Part shown: in pieces, positions 1 through 7,944 of the stretch
Numbering within the stretch: position 1 is the stretch's first letter
Layout: each line of letters opens with the position of its first letter
From: Sphingomonas ginsenosidimutans
GTDB lineage: Bacteria > Pseudomonadota > Alphaproteobacteria > Sphingomonadales > Sphingomonadaceae
DNA: 64,000 bases
Assembly (NCBI RefSeq): GCF_002374835.1
Contig: NZ_NWVD01000003.1
Location: 124,001 to 188,000, forward strand
Direction of reading: 5' to 3'
Notes under the pieces: model-generated
What the model saw: only the letters and a program-made list of their open reading frames with translations
Databases searched by the model: none
What the model was told of the DNA's origin: nothing
Translations under genes and position numbers: made by a program

Positions 1-1
1 C

Positions 2-301
2 CGGGTGCTGCATCTGGCGGACGATCTGTTCGCACACGATGCTTTGGTGTGGGACCCGGTCGCGTCGGACGCGGTCCGCTATGGCGCGGCGGACGGGCCG
101 CAGCTCGACATCGCGTTCCCCGACACGCCGATGCTGGGCATCTGGACCAAGCCGGGCGCGGCCTATGTCTGCGTCGAGCCGTGGCACGGGATCGCCGATC
201 CGGAAGGCTATGCGGGCGAGTTCCGCGACAAGCCCGGCGTGTTCGCGGTCGCGCCGGGCGCGGCGAAGCGGATCGCGATGACGGCGACGCTGGCGGCGTG
301 A
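2..301 (+). CDS. Aldose 1-epimerase family protein, C-terminal part (truncated by window start)
   Basis: The reading frame is open from the first bases and ends in TGA at 299-301, so only about the last 99 residues are present. They contain an Ile-Trp-Thr-Lys-Pro stretch followed by a Cys-Val-Glu-Pro-Trp-His-Gly segment near residue 58, which fits the region around the catalytic glutamate of galactose mutarotase-like enzymes. These interconvert alpha and beta anomers of sugars or epimerise hexose 6-phosphates. The substrate cannot be judged from the fragment, and the true start lies outside the window. Confidence 0.72.
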   Translation, partial: RVLHLADDLFAHDALVWDPVASDAVRYGAADGPQLDIAFPDTPMLGIWTKPGAAYVCVEPWHGIADPEGYAGEFRDKPGVFAVAPGAAKRIAMTATLAA

Positions 302-322
302 GGCGGCGGGCATGTAGCCGTC

Positions 323-395
323 GCTCCTGCGCAGGCAGGAGCCTTTGGCGAGTGGAAGCGCTCTAACCGCGGGAGATCCCGGCCTTCGCCGGGAT
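323..395. repeat. Pair of REP-like palindromes
   Basis: Two GC-rich hairpins lie in tandem between convergent genes. The first has arms GCTCCTGC/GCAGGAGC (323-330 and 335-342) with a 4-base loop. The second has arms ATCCCGGC/GCCGGGAT (376-383 and 388-395) around CTTC. Both resemble the short extragenic palindromes scattered through sphingomonad genomes. They may also help end transcription of the epimerase gene. Confidence 0.6.
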
Positions 396-432
396 GAGGT
401 TTGGGGCCAATGACGTTCGATGTTCCGACGCG

Positions 433-471
433 AAAAGGCCCGCGACTCGCATGACGAGTCGCGGGCCTTTT
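433..471 (-). terminator. Rho-independent terminator of rpoZ, possibly bidirectional
   Basis: A perfect 17-bp inverted repeat (433-449 and 455-471) surrounds a 5-base loop CATGA. The outer four pairs are A:T, so the minus strand ends in TTTT after the GC-rich stem. It begins about 20 bases after the rpoZ stop codon. Because it is symmetric it could also stop plus-strand readthrough from the epimerase gene. Confidence 0.85.
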
Positions 472-492
472 CAGCGGCACCTCGTGCGCGCG

Positions 493-837
493 TCAGCCGT
501 CGTAGTCGGCGCCGACGTTCTGATTGCGCGGCGGGGCGACGGCGGTGAGGCGCAGCGCCTCGGCCGAGGCGGCCAGGCTGCCGATTTCGTCGGCCTCTTC
601 CTCATCGTCGATCTGGACGCGCTGCAGACTCTGCACCACGGCTTCCTGAAGGTCGCGCGGCCTGACCGTCTCCTCGGCGATCTCGCGCAGCGCGACCACC
701 GGGTTCTTGTCACGATCGCGGTCGATCGTCAGTTCCGCACCGCCCGACACCTGCCGCGCGCGCTGCGCGGCTAGCAGGACCAGATCGAAACGGTTCGGGA
801 TCTTGTCGACGCAATCCTCGACGGTGACGCGCGCCAT
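493..837 (-). CDS. rpoZ: DNA-directed RNA polymerase omega subunit
   Basis: A 114-residue protein beginning MARVTVEDC with the omega signature [14 protein letters not shown] near residues 15-28. Omega wraps the C-terminal tail of the beta-prime subunit and aids assembly and stability of RNA polymerase. The C-terminal half is rich in Asp and Glu (about residues 75-85), as is usual in alphaproteobacterial omega, and length is normal. The gene stands alone with its own terminator at 433-471; in many relatives it sits near spoT, which is not seen here. Confidence 0.95.
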   Translation of the reverse strand: MARVTVEDCVDKIPNRFDLVLLAAQRARQVSGGAELTIDRDRDKNPVVALREIAEETVRPRDLQEAVVQSLQRVQIDDEEEADEIGSLAASAEALRLTAVAPPRNQNVGADYDG

Positions 838-956
838 CCGCGTATCCTCTTGAAGGTAAGCTAAGGGAAGGGTCGGGCATCTAGAGACTCACCCGCCATC
901 CGTCAAGGAAAGCCCGCGCTTGCGGTGCGCGCGCGCAACCGCCATGCCGCGGCGCG

Positions 957-2132
957 ATGGAGGATGCCACCGCCCAGCCGACCTTCGCGGTCGACGGCAA
1001 CCGGCTGACGTTGCTCGATACCGGGCCGCGGCGGCTGGACGCGCTGCTGGCGCTGATCGATGGCGCGCGGCGGTCGCTGCGTATCCTCTATTACATCTAC
1101 GCCGACGACGAATCGGGGCGGCGCGTCAATGCCGCGCTGGCGCGCGCGGCGCAGCGCGGGGTGACGGTGGCGCTGATCGTCGACGGATTCGGCAGCGCCG
1201 CGGACGAGGCTTTCTTCGCCCCGGTGGAGGCGGCCGGGGTCAGCGTGTGCCGGTTCGCGCCGCGGTTCGGGCGGCGCTACCTGCTGCGCAACCACCAGAA
1301 ACTGGCGCTGGCCGATGCCGAGGAGTTGGGCGCGGCGCGGATCATCATCGGCGGGTTCAACATCGAGGACGATTATTTCGGCACGCCCGCCGAGCGCGCG
1401 TGGCGCGACCTGGGGCTGCTGGTCGAAGGCGCGGCGGCGGGGCGGATCGCGGGCTATTTCGACGCGCTGGAACAGGGCATCCGCCACGGCGGGCGCGTCC
1501 GCCGGCTCAACAAGGCACTGGCGCAGTGGAGCGAGGCGCGCGGCGCGTTGCGCTGGACGATCGGCGGGCCGACGCGGCGGCTGTCGCCATGGGCGCGCGC
1601 GATCCGCGAGGACATGGCGCGCGCGGCGCGGATCGACATCATCGCGGGTTATTTCACGCCCTCCCCCACGATGCTGCGCCGGCTGGACCGCGCGGGCAAG
1701 CGCGCGGCGCGGGTGCGGGTGGTGACGGCGGCGCTGTCCGACAACAACGTCACGATCGCGGCGGCGCGCTTCACCTATGCCGGGCTGCTCAGGCGCGGTG
1801 TGCGGGTGTTTGAATATGCGCCGACCAAGCTGCACACCAAGCTGTACGTCGTCGACGATGCAGTGTGGGTGGGCAGCGCCAATTTCGACATGCGCAGCCT
1901 GTTCATCAACCTGGAACTGATGCTGCGGATCGAGGATCGCGCCTTCGCCGACCATGTCCGCCGCTATGTCGACGCGGAAATCACGCGATCGAACGAGGTG
2001 ACGCCCGAGGCGTACAAGGCGGCGACCGGCTGGTGGCAGCGCGCCAAGCAGTTCGTCGCCTATCTGCTGACCGCGGTCGCCGACCCGGCGATCTCGCGCG
2101 GGCTGAACTGGGGGATCGACGCGGACGAGTGA
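957..2132 (+). CDS. Phospholipase D-like / cardiolipin synthase family protein
   Basis: A 391-residue protein with two HxKxxxxD phospholipase D motifs, at His113 (HQKLALAD) and His293 (HTKLYVVD). The second is followed by Gly-Ser-Ala-Asn-Phe-Asp, the usual HKD context. The pair forms one active site acting through a phosphohistidine intermediate. The likely reaction is transfer of a phosphatidyl group to make cardiolipin. The protein lacks the N-terminal membrane helices of ClsA and is closer in length to ClsB or ClsC. It has no obvious operon partner, and the substrate is inferred from the family only. Confidence 0.85.
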   Translation: MEDATAQPTFAVDGNRLTLLDTGPRRLDALLALIDGARRSLRILYYIYADDESGRRVNAALARAAQRGVTVALIVDGFGSAADEAFFAPVEAAGVSVCRFAPRFGRRYLLRNHQKLALADAEELGAARIIIGGFNIEDDYFGTPAERAWRDLGLLVEGAAAGRIAGYFDALEQGIRHGGRVRRLNKALAQWSEARGALRWTIGGPTRRLSPWARAIREDMARAARIDIIAGYFTPSPTMLRRLDRAGKRAARVRVVTAALSDNNVTIAAARFTYAGLLRRGVRVFEYAPTKLHTKLYVVDDAVWVGSANFDMRSLFINLELMLRIEDRAFADHVRRYVDAEITRSNEVTPEAYKAATGWWQRAKQFVAYLLTAVADPAISRGLNWGIDADE

Positions 2133-2142
2133 GACGCGCGCG

Positions 2143-3078
2143 TCAGCGCGGACGCGTCCACAGCAGCGGATCGCGCGGGGTATCGGGAATGACGTGACGG
2201 CGGCTGGCCTGCGCCGCGGCGCGCGCGATCCAGGCGAGCTTGGCGGCCTTGCCCGTGGTCACGCGTCGGTCCCAGGCGTGCGCGCCGCGGCGTGCGACGG
2301 TGCGCGCGATATCGCCGTAGATGCCCGCCGCCGCCAGCACCGCCCAGGCCGATCGCCACGACAGCGCGCGCGTGCCGACCCGCGCGCTCGCTTCGTGCAG
2401 CGCGGCGCGGTCCGCCAGCCGCCGCGCGATCATCACCAGCGCATCGCGGTGCGCCGGCGCCATCACCGCATCGGCGGGGATCCCCGCCTGCGCCAGCCAC
2501 GCCTGCGGCAGATAGCAGCGGCCGGCGCGTGCATCCTCATCCACGTCGCGCGCGATATTGGCCAGCTGGAACGCCAGCCCCAGGTCGCACGCGCGGTCCA
2601 GCGTCGCCTCGTCCTCCGGGGGCACGCCCATGACGATCGCCATGATGCACCCGACCGCGCCGGCGACATGATAGCAATAACGGTACAGGTCGTCCTCGCC
2701 GACCGGGCGCCAGTCGTCGGCGTCGAGCTGGAACCCGTCGATCAGGTGGTGGACGTAACGCGGCGGCATCCGCGTTTCGGCGGCGACGACGCCGAGCGCG
2801 TCGAACGCCGGATCGCCGGTCGGCTGCCCGGCGAGCGCCGCGACGCTGAGCGCGCGGACCCGCGTGACGCGGCGCTGCGCGTCGGTGACCGCGACCCGTT
2901 CGCCGCCATGGTCCTGCCCGTCGACCAGATCGTCGCACGCGCGGCACCAGGCGTAGAGCAGCCACGCGCGCTCGCGCACGGCGGGGGCGAACAGGGTGGA
3001 GGCGGCGGCGAAGCTTTTCGAGCCGCGCGCGATCGACACGCGCGCCGCCTCCACCAGCGCCGCGCGCTCGGGCATCAC
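2143..3078 (-). CDS. crtB: Phytoene synthase (squalene/phytoene synthase family)
   Basis: A 311-residue protein with both aspartate-rich motifs of head-to-head prenyl synthases: Asp-Asp-Leu-Val-Asp near residue 49 and Asp-Val-Asp-Glu-Asp near residue 178. It should condense two geranylgeranyl diphosphates to phytoene, the first committed step of C40 carotenoid synthesis. The frame begins with GTG at 3078 overlapping the stop of the LOG-family gene by 4 bases, with an ATG one codon later, which suggests translational coupling. It is the last gene of the crtY-crtI-LOG-crtB operon. No crtE, crtZ or crtG is in the window, so precursor supply and ring hydroxylation must be encoded elsewhere. Confidence 0.92.
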   Translation of the reverse strand: MMPERAALVEAARVSIARGSKSFAAASTLFAPAVRERAWLLYAWCRACDDLVDGQDHGGERVAVTDAQRRVTRVRALSVAALAGQPTGDPAFDALGVVAAETRMPPRYVHHLIDGFQLDADDWRPVGEDDLYRYCYHVAGAVGCIMAIVMGVPPEDEATLDRACDLGLAFQLANIARDVDEDARAGRCYLPQAWLAQAGIPADAVMAPAHRDALVMIARRLADRAALHEASARVGTRALSWRSAWAVLAAAGIYGDIARTVARRGAHAWDRRVTTGKAAKLAWIARAAAQASRRHVIPDTPRDPLLWTRPR

Positions 3079-3656
3079 AGGTCGGACGCCGCCATGCGCA
3101 CGATCGGCTGGGTCGGGACATGCGCCGCCATCCGGCCGAGCAGCGCATCCAGCGTATCGGCGACGATCAGCAGCTCGCGATGCTGCGCGCGCAGGAAGCC
3201 GACGTCGCCCATCTTGTGCCAGAAGGCGACGATATCGTCATAATAGCCGCGCGCGTTGAGCAGCCCGACCGGATCGGCGTGATAGCCCAGCTGCGCCCAG
3301 CTGAGCGCCTCCCACAATTCGTCCATCGTGCCGGTGCCGCCCGGCAGCGTGACGAACCCATCGGCCAGGTCGGTGAACGCCTGCTTGCGCTGGTGCATGC
3401 CCGTGACGACGTGGAGTTCGGTAAGGCCGCGGTGCGCGACCTCCGCATCGACCAGCGCCTGCGGGATGACGCCGATCACCTCGCCCCCCGCGGCGAGCGC
3501 CGAATCGGCGATCGCGCCCATCAGCCCCAGCCGCCCGCCGCCATACACGACGCCGATCCCGCGCCGCGCCAGCGTGTCGCCGACCTGCCGCGCCAGATCG
3601 AGGTAGAAGGGGTCGGCGGGCGTGGCCGAGCCGCAATAGATGGCAAGACGCTTCAT
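3075..3656 (-). CDS. LOG family protein (putative nucleoside 5'-monophosphate phosphoribohydrolase)
   Basis: A 193-residue protein starting MKRLAIYCGSA. It carries the diagnostic LOG motif Pro-Gly-Gly-Thr-Gly-Thr-Met-Asp-Glu near residues 106-114 and an upstream Tyr-Gly-Gly-Gly-Arg-Leu-Gly-Leu-Met phosphate-binding loop. Known members release the base from cytokinin riboside or other nucleoside monophosphates. It lies between crtI (67-base gap) and crtB (4-base overlap), so it is transcribed with pigment genes although no carotenoid role is established for the family. Family assignment is firm; substrate is unknown. Confidence 0.9.
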   Translation of the reverse strand: MKRLAIYCGSATPADPFYLDLARQVGDTLARRGIGVVYGGGRLGLMGAIADSALAAGGEVIGVIPQALVDAEVAHRGLTELHVVTGMHQRKQAFTDLADGFVTLPGGTGTMDELWEALSWAQLGYHADPVGLLNARGYYDDIVAFWHKMGDVGFLRAQHRELLIVADTLDALLGRMAAHVPTQPIVRMAASDL

Positions 3657-3723
3657 GCCGCCGCGCTACTGCCAACGCGGGGAAAGGGGAAGGGGCTGAC
3701 CTATCCCCGCGCCAGCTGGGGGC

Positions 3724-5199
3724 CTATCTCCGTTCCAGCATCAGCGCCGCGGTCGCCTTCGCACTGCCGACCACGCCGGGGATGCCGGCGCCGGGGTGCG
3801 TGCCCGCGCCGGTGAAGAACAGGTTGTGGATCGAATCGTCGCGGTTGTGGACGCGGAAATAGGCGCTCTGCGTCAGGATCGGTTCCAGCGAGAAGGCGCT
3901 GCCGAGATGCGCGTTGAGATCCTGCGCGAAATCGGTCGGCGCGTAGCTGAACTTCGTGACGATGCGGTCGTGGATGTCGGGGATCAGCCGCCGCCCGACC
4001 TCGTCCAGGATGCGCTTTTCCAGGATCGGGCGCACCGTTTCCCAGTCGCCGGCGTACTTGCCCATGTGCGGGACGGGGGCGAGCGCGTAGAAGGTCGAAT
4101 GCCCCTCCGGCGCCAGCGACGGGTCGGTGACGGTCGGGTGGTGGAGGTAGAGCGAGAAATCCTCGCTCAGCATCCCGTGTTCGTAGATGTCGTCGAGCAG
4201 CCCCTTATAGCGCGGGCCGAACAGGATCATGTGGTGCGGGATGCCCGGCCACGTCCCCTTGATGCCGAAGTGGACGACGAACAGCGACGGGGAGAAGCGC
4301 TTGCGTTCCAGCCGGGCGGCGGTGCGCCGCGCCGCGCCCGACCCGGGCAGCAGATCGCGATAGACGTGCATGATGTCGGCATTGGCGGCCAGCATGTCGA
4401 CCTCCGCGCGGAAGCCGCCCTGCGTCTCCACCGCGGTGACGCGGTCGCCCAGCGTCTCGATCCGCGCGACCGGATCGGCAAGGCGCAGCGTGCCGCCCAG
4501 CCGTTCGAACAGCGCGACCATCCCGGCGACCAGTCGGTTGGTACCGCCGCGCGCGAACCACACGCCGCCGTCGCGCTCCAGCTTGTGGATCAGCGCGTAG
4601 ATCGCGCTGGTGGTCATCGGATTGCCGCCGACCAGCAGGGTGTGGAACGACAGCGCCTGGCGCAGCCGTTCGTCCTGCACGAACGTCGACACCATCGCAT
4701 AGACCGATCGCCACGCCTGATATTTCATCAGCGCGGGCGCCGCCTTGATCATCGAGGCGAAGTCGAGGAAAGCGACGTGCCCGAGCTTCTCATAGCCCTC
4801 GCGATAGACGCCCGCGGAATATTCGAGGAATCTGGCATAGCCGGCATTGTCGGCCGGGTTGAGCTTCGCGATCTCGGCATGGAGCAGCGTGTCGTCGTTG
4901 GTATAGTCGAACGTCGACCCGTCGGGCCAGTGCAGCCGGTAGAAGGGCTGGACCGGTTCCAGCACGACGTCGTCGGCCATGCGGTTGCCCGACAGCGCCC
5001 ACAATTCCTCCAGGCACGCCGGATCGGTGATGACCGTCGGGCCGCCGTCGAACACGAAGCCGTCGCGTTCCCAATAATAGGCGCGCCCACCGGGCTTGTC
5101 GCGCGATTCGAGGATCGTCGTCTCGACCCCGGCCGATTGCAGCCGGATCGCCAGCGCCAGCCCGCCGAAGCCGGCGCCCACCACCACCGCGCGGGTCAT
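3724..5199 (-). CDS. crtI: Phytoene desaturase (lycopene-forming)
   Basis: A 491-residue flavoprotein with the N-terminal dinucleotide-binding motif Gly-Ala-Gly-Phe-Gly-Gly-Leu-Ala at residues 8-15. The C-terminal CrtI signature is Thr-Gly-Ala-Gly-Thr-His-Pro-Gly-Ala-Gly-Ile-Pro-Gly-Val, where it contacts FAD. It introduces the double bonds that turn colourless phytoene into lycopene (four steps in most bacterial enzymes; the number cannot be read from sequence). It acts at the cytoplasmic membrane. Its ATG overlaps the crtY stop by 4 bases. Length is typical of CrtI. Confidence 0.95.
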   Translation of the reverse strand: MTRAVVVGAGFGGLALAIRLQSAGVETTILESRDKPGGRAYYWERDGFVFDGGPTVITDPACLEELWALSGNRMADDVVLEPVQPFYRLHWPDGSTFDYTNDDTLLHAEIAKLNPADNAGYARFLEYSAGVYREGYEKLGHVAFLDFASMIKAAPALMKYQAWRSVYAMVSTFVQDERLRQALSFHTLLVGGNPMTTSAIYALIHKLERDGGVWFARGGTNRLVAGMVALFERLGGTLRLADPVARIETLGDRVTAVETQGGFRAEVDMLAANADIMHVYRDLLPGSGAARRTAARLERKRFSPSLFVVHFGIKGTWPGIPHHMILFGPRYKGLLDDIYEHGMLSEDFSLYLHHPTVTDPSLAPEGHSTFYALAPVPHMGKYAGDWETVRPILEKRILDEVGRRLIPDIHDRIVTKFSYAPTDFAQDLNAHLGSAFSLEPILTQSAYFRVHNRDDSIHNLFFTGAGTHPGAGIPGVVGSAKATAALMLERR

Positions 5200-6359
5200 G
5201 CCGCGGCCCCCGCGAGCGCGGTAATCGCGCGCCCGATCGGCACCGGCGGGCGCCCGCTGAGCACACGCAGCTTGTCGAACGCAGTCGATCGCGCGGCGTA
5301 GAAGCGCGCCACCAGCGACGGCGACAGGCGGTAGAAGCGTTCCAGCACGCGATAGCGCTGATCGGGATCGGCGGCCTTGAAGAGCATGAGGTCGAGCATC
5401 CGGTAGAAGCGCCGCGCGGCCCAGGCGCGCGCCGCGTGATCGTGGGTGACATCGTGCAGCGCCGCGCCCGACAGGTCACGTTGCGCGGCGATCAGCGTGG
5501 CGAGCCGCGCGGCATCGGGCAGCGAATAGCCGGTGGTCGGGTGGAACAGCCCCGCACGCGCGCCCGCCTTGGCCACCTTTGCACCCCCCGATCGCCAGTA
5601 TCGCGCGAAATCCCCCCCCATGACGACCGGCAGCACGCCTTGTTCCCGATGCAGCGGTTCGCCCACCTGCCAGCCGCGCGCCGCAGCATAATCGCCGATG
5701 CGCCGCGTCAGCAGCGCGCGGTCGAGCGCGGGCGTGTCGCTGTAATAGGTATCCTCCACCAGCAGCCGGTCATCGCTGAACGGCAACAGATAAACGAAGC
5801 GATAGCCGTCGTCCTGCACGACAGTGGCGTCCATCACCAGCGGGCGTTCGATGCCGTGACCGCCCGCGACGGGCAGTTCGTGGCCGACGAATTTCTGCCA
5901 CCCGCAGTCGAGGAGCGAGAGATCGGCGGGGCCGCGCGCGTCGATCACCGCGCCGGCGTTGAGCCGGTCGCCCTCCGCCAAGATCACCGCGGTCGCACTG
6001 CATGCCACGACCTGCCGCCCGGTCATGATCGCGCGGCGCGGCAACGCGGCGCGGACATGCGCATCGAGCCGGTCGGACCGCACCGAATAATAGGATTGCG
6101 CCAGCGTGCGCGCATGGGAGGGGAACCGCACGTCATAGGACGGCCAGGCATGGTCGACGATCGGCGCCAGTAGCGCGCGTTCCGCCTCCCCCACGTCGGC
6201 GCCGAAGAACGACCAGACGTGGCGCCCGCCGATCGTGTCGTCGCCCTCGATCAGGCGGACGTCGCATTGCGGGTGGCGCGCCGCCACCGCCAGCGCGATC
6301 AGCGCCCCCGACAGGCCGCCGCCGACGATCGCCAGGTCGCATTTGTTGATCGTCGCCAT
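5196..6359 (-). CDS. crtY: Lycopene beta-cyclase
   Basis: A 387-residue protein with an N-terminal nucleotide-binding motif Val-Gly-Gly-Gly-Leu-Ser-Gly-Ala-Leu-Ile near residues 12-21, typical of the CrtY family. It closes the ends of lycopene to beta-ionone rings, giving beta-carotene, the precursor of the yellow zeaxanthin/nostoxanthin pigments of sphingomonads. It is the first gene of the four-gene minus-strand operon. The next gene upstream, hisN, ends 39 bases before it, so it may be cotranscribed with hisN or have a promoter in that short gap. Confidence 0.93.
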   Translation of the reverse strand: MATINKCDLAIVGGGLSGALIALAVAARHPQCDVRLIEGDDTIGGRHVWSFFGADVGEAERALLAPIVDHAWPSYDVRFPSHARTLAQSYYSVRSDRLDAHVRAALPRRAIMTGRQVVACSATAVILAEGDRLNAGAVIDARGPADLSLLDCGWQKFVGHELPVAGGHGIERPLVMDATVVQDDGYRFVYLLPFSDDRLLVEDTYYSDTPALDRALLTRRIGDYAAARGWQVGEPLHREQGVLPVVMGGDFARYWRSGGAKVAKAGARAGLFHPTTGYSLPDAARLATLIAAQRDLSGAALHDVTHDHAARAWAARRFYRMLDLMLFKAADPDQRYRVLERFYRLSPSLVARFYAARSTAFDKLRVLSGRPPVPIGRAITALAGAAA

Positions 6360-6398
6360 CCCCGCCAGCGCTACCCGATTGCGCAGATGGCGGAAACC

Positions 6399-7232
6399 TC
6401 AATGATGCCCATGCTCGTGATCGTGATCGTGATCGTGCCCGGCGGCGTGCAGCGCCTCCAGCACCTCGTCGGTGCGCGCCGGATCGCCGATCGCCAGCAC
6501 GTGACCGGCGCTGTCGGCGGTCAGCGGATCGCCGTTCCAGTCGCACATCCGCCCGCCCGCGCCCTCCACGATCGGCGCCAGCGCGGCAAAATCGTACAGT
6601 TTCAGCCCCGATTCGCAGACGATGTCCAGAAAGCCGCTGGCGAGCAGGCCGTAGTTATAGCAGTCGCCGCCATAGACCGGACCCTGCCGCGGCGCGCCGC
6701 CGCTGGCCGCAGCGACCAGCGCCAGATAATGCGGCACGTCGCCGTCGTCGAACAGATGCGGGCTGGTGGTGGCGACGATCGCCCCCTCCAGCGCGGGGCA
6801 GGGGCGCGTCGCGGCGGGCGCGCCGTTGAACAGGGTGGGCCGCCCCGCCACCCCCAGCCAGCGTTCGCGCTGCACCGGCTGGTCGATGACGCCCAGCACC
6901 GGCCAGCCATCCTCCACCAGCGCGATCAGCGTGCCGAAGATCGCGCGCCCGGCGGTGAAGCTGCGCGTGCCGTCGATCGGATCGAGCACCCACTGGCGCC
7001 CGGTCACGCCGTCCTTCACGCCATGTTCCTCCCCCACGATGCCGTCGCCGGAGCGTTCGGCGTCGAGGATGCGACGCATCGCCTCCTCCGCCTCGCGGTC
7101 GGCGCGGGTCACGGGGGAGCGATCGGCCTTCATCTCCAGCCCGGCGGGGCGGCGGAAATAGGGGCGGATGACCGCCCCCGCCGCATCGGCGAGGCGGTGG
7201 GCGAGGTCGATGTCGGAGGGGCGCACGGGCAT
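6399..7232 (-). CDS. hisN: Inositol monophosphatase-family histidinol-phosphatase with His-rich tail
   Basis: A 277-residue protein of the inositol monophosphatase fold. Metal-binding motifs are visible: Gly-Glu-Glu-His-Gly near residue 66 and Asp-Pro-Ile-Asp-Gly-Thr-Arg-Ser-Phe near residues 84-92. The Thr-Arg-Ser variant after DPIDG is typical of the HisN subgroup that dephosphorylates histidinol phosphate in histidine synthesis. The last dozen residues alternate His and Asp/Glu (HDHDHDHEHGHH), a tail outside the catalytic fold, encoded by a hexanucleotide repeat at about 6415-6437. The assignment to HisN rather than another IMPase is by motif and is likely but not proven. Confidence 0.82.
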   Translation of the reverse strand: MPVRPSDIDLAHRLADAAGAVIRPYFRRPAGLEMKADRSPVTRADREAEEAMRRILDAERSGDGIVGEEHGVKDGVTGRQWVLDPIDGTRSFTAGRAIFGTLIALVEDGWPVLGVIDQPVQRERWLGVAGRPTLFNGAPAATRPCPALEGAIVATTSPHLFDDGDVPHYLALVAAASGGAPRQGPVYGGDCYNYGLLASGFLDIVCESGLKLYDFAALAPIVEGAGGRMCDWNGDPLTADSAGHVLAIGDPARTDEVLEALHAAGHDHDHDHEHGHH

Positions 7233-7299
7233 GACCGGCGGCCTATCGCGCCCCGCCGCCGCGCGCTAGGGTGTCGGCAACGTCAAGGAGTATTCCCCG

Positions 7300-7854
7300 A
7301 TGCGCTTCCTGCCTGCCGCCGCGATGACCGCCGCCTTTGCCGCCTCGTTCTCGCTCGGTGCCGCGCCGGCCGCCGCCGCGCTTGCCCCCGGGGCGGTCGC
7401 GCCCGATTTCAGCACCCGCGGCGCGATCGCCGGCAAGGTGGTGGCGATCAACCTGAAGCAGCAGCTGCGCCGCGGGCCGGTGGTGCTGTACTTCTTCCCG
7501 GCGGCGTTCACCTCCGGCTGCAACGCGGAGGCGCGCGCCTTCGCCGAGAAGGTCGATGCGTTCAAGGCGGCGGGCGCGACCGTCATCGGCATGTCGGCGG
7601 ACGATGTCGCCGACCTCCAGAAATTCTCGTCCAGCGAATGCGCGGGCAAGTTCGCGGTGGCCAGCGCCGGGCCGCGCGTCATCGCGGGCTATGACGTCGC
7701 GCTGGGGCGGCAGGTGAAGGGGCGCGATGCGACCACCCGCACCAGCTATGTCATCGGGCGCGACGGGCGCATCGCGTTCGTCCATTCCGACATGAACCCG
7801 GCGGAGCATGTCGCGCTGACGCTGGCGGCGGTGCAGAAGCTGCGCGGACGGTAA
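7300..7854 (+). CDS. Exported peroxiredoxin (AhpC/TSA, BCP-like)
   Basis: A 184-residue protein with a signal peptide of about 27 residues ending Ala-Ala-Ala-Ala. A thioredoxin-fold peroxiredoxin domain follows. The peroxidatic cysteine is Cys74 in the pattern Pro-Ala-Ala-Phe-Thr-Ser-Gly-Cys; Cys114 (Ser-Ser-Glu-Cys) is a candidate resolving cysteine. It should reduce hydroperoxides in the periplasm. An AAGGAG ribosome binding site precedes the ATG. It is divergent from hisN and monocistronic. Confidence 0.88.
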   Translation: MRFLPAAAMTAAFAASFSLGAAPAAAALAPGAVAPDFSTRGAIAGKVVAINLKQQLRRGPVVLYFFPAAFTSGCNAEARAFAEKVDAFKAAGATVIGMSADDVADLQKFSSSECAGKFAVASAGPRVIAGYDVALGRQVKGRDATTRTSYVIGRDGRIAFVHSDMNPAEHVALTLAAVQKLRGR

Positions 7855-7944
7855 ATTCGGCGCACATACGATCTATTAGCACCTGTCCCCTATGTTCCGG
7901 CCGTTCGATCATTGCAGCGCCGAAACGGCGCCCGGGAGACGGTG

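Noticed and set aside
3724..5199. Hydroxyneurosporene- or diapophytoene-type desaturase instead of CrtI
   Set aside because: Neighbouring crtB and crtY and the C-terminal motif favour ordinary phytoene-to-lycopene desaturation.
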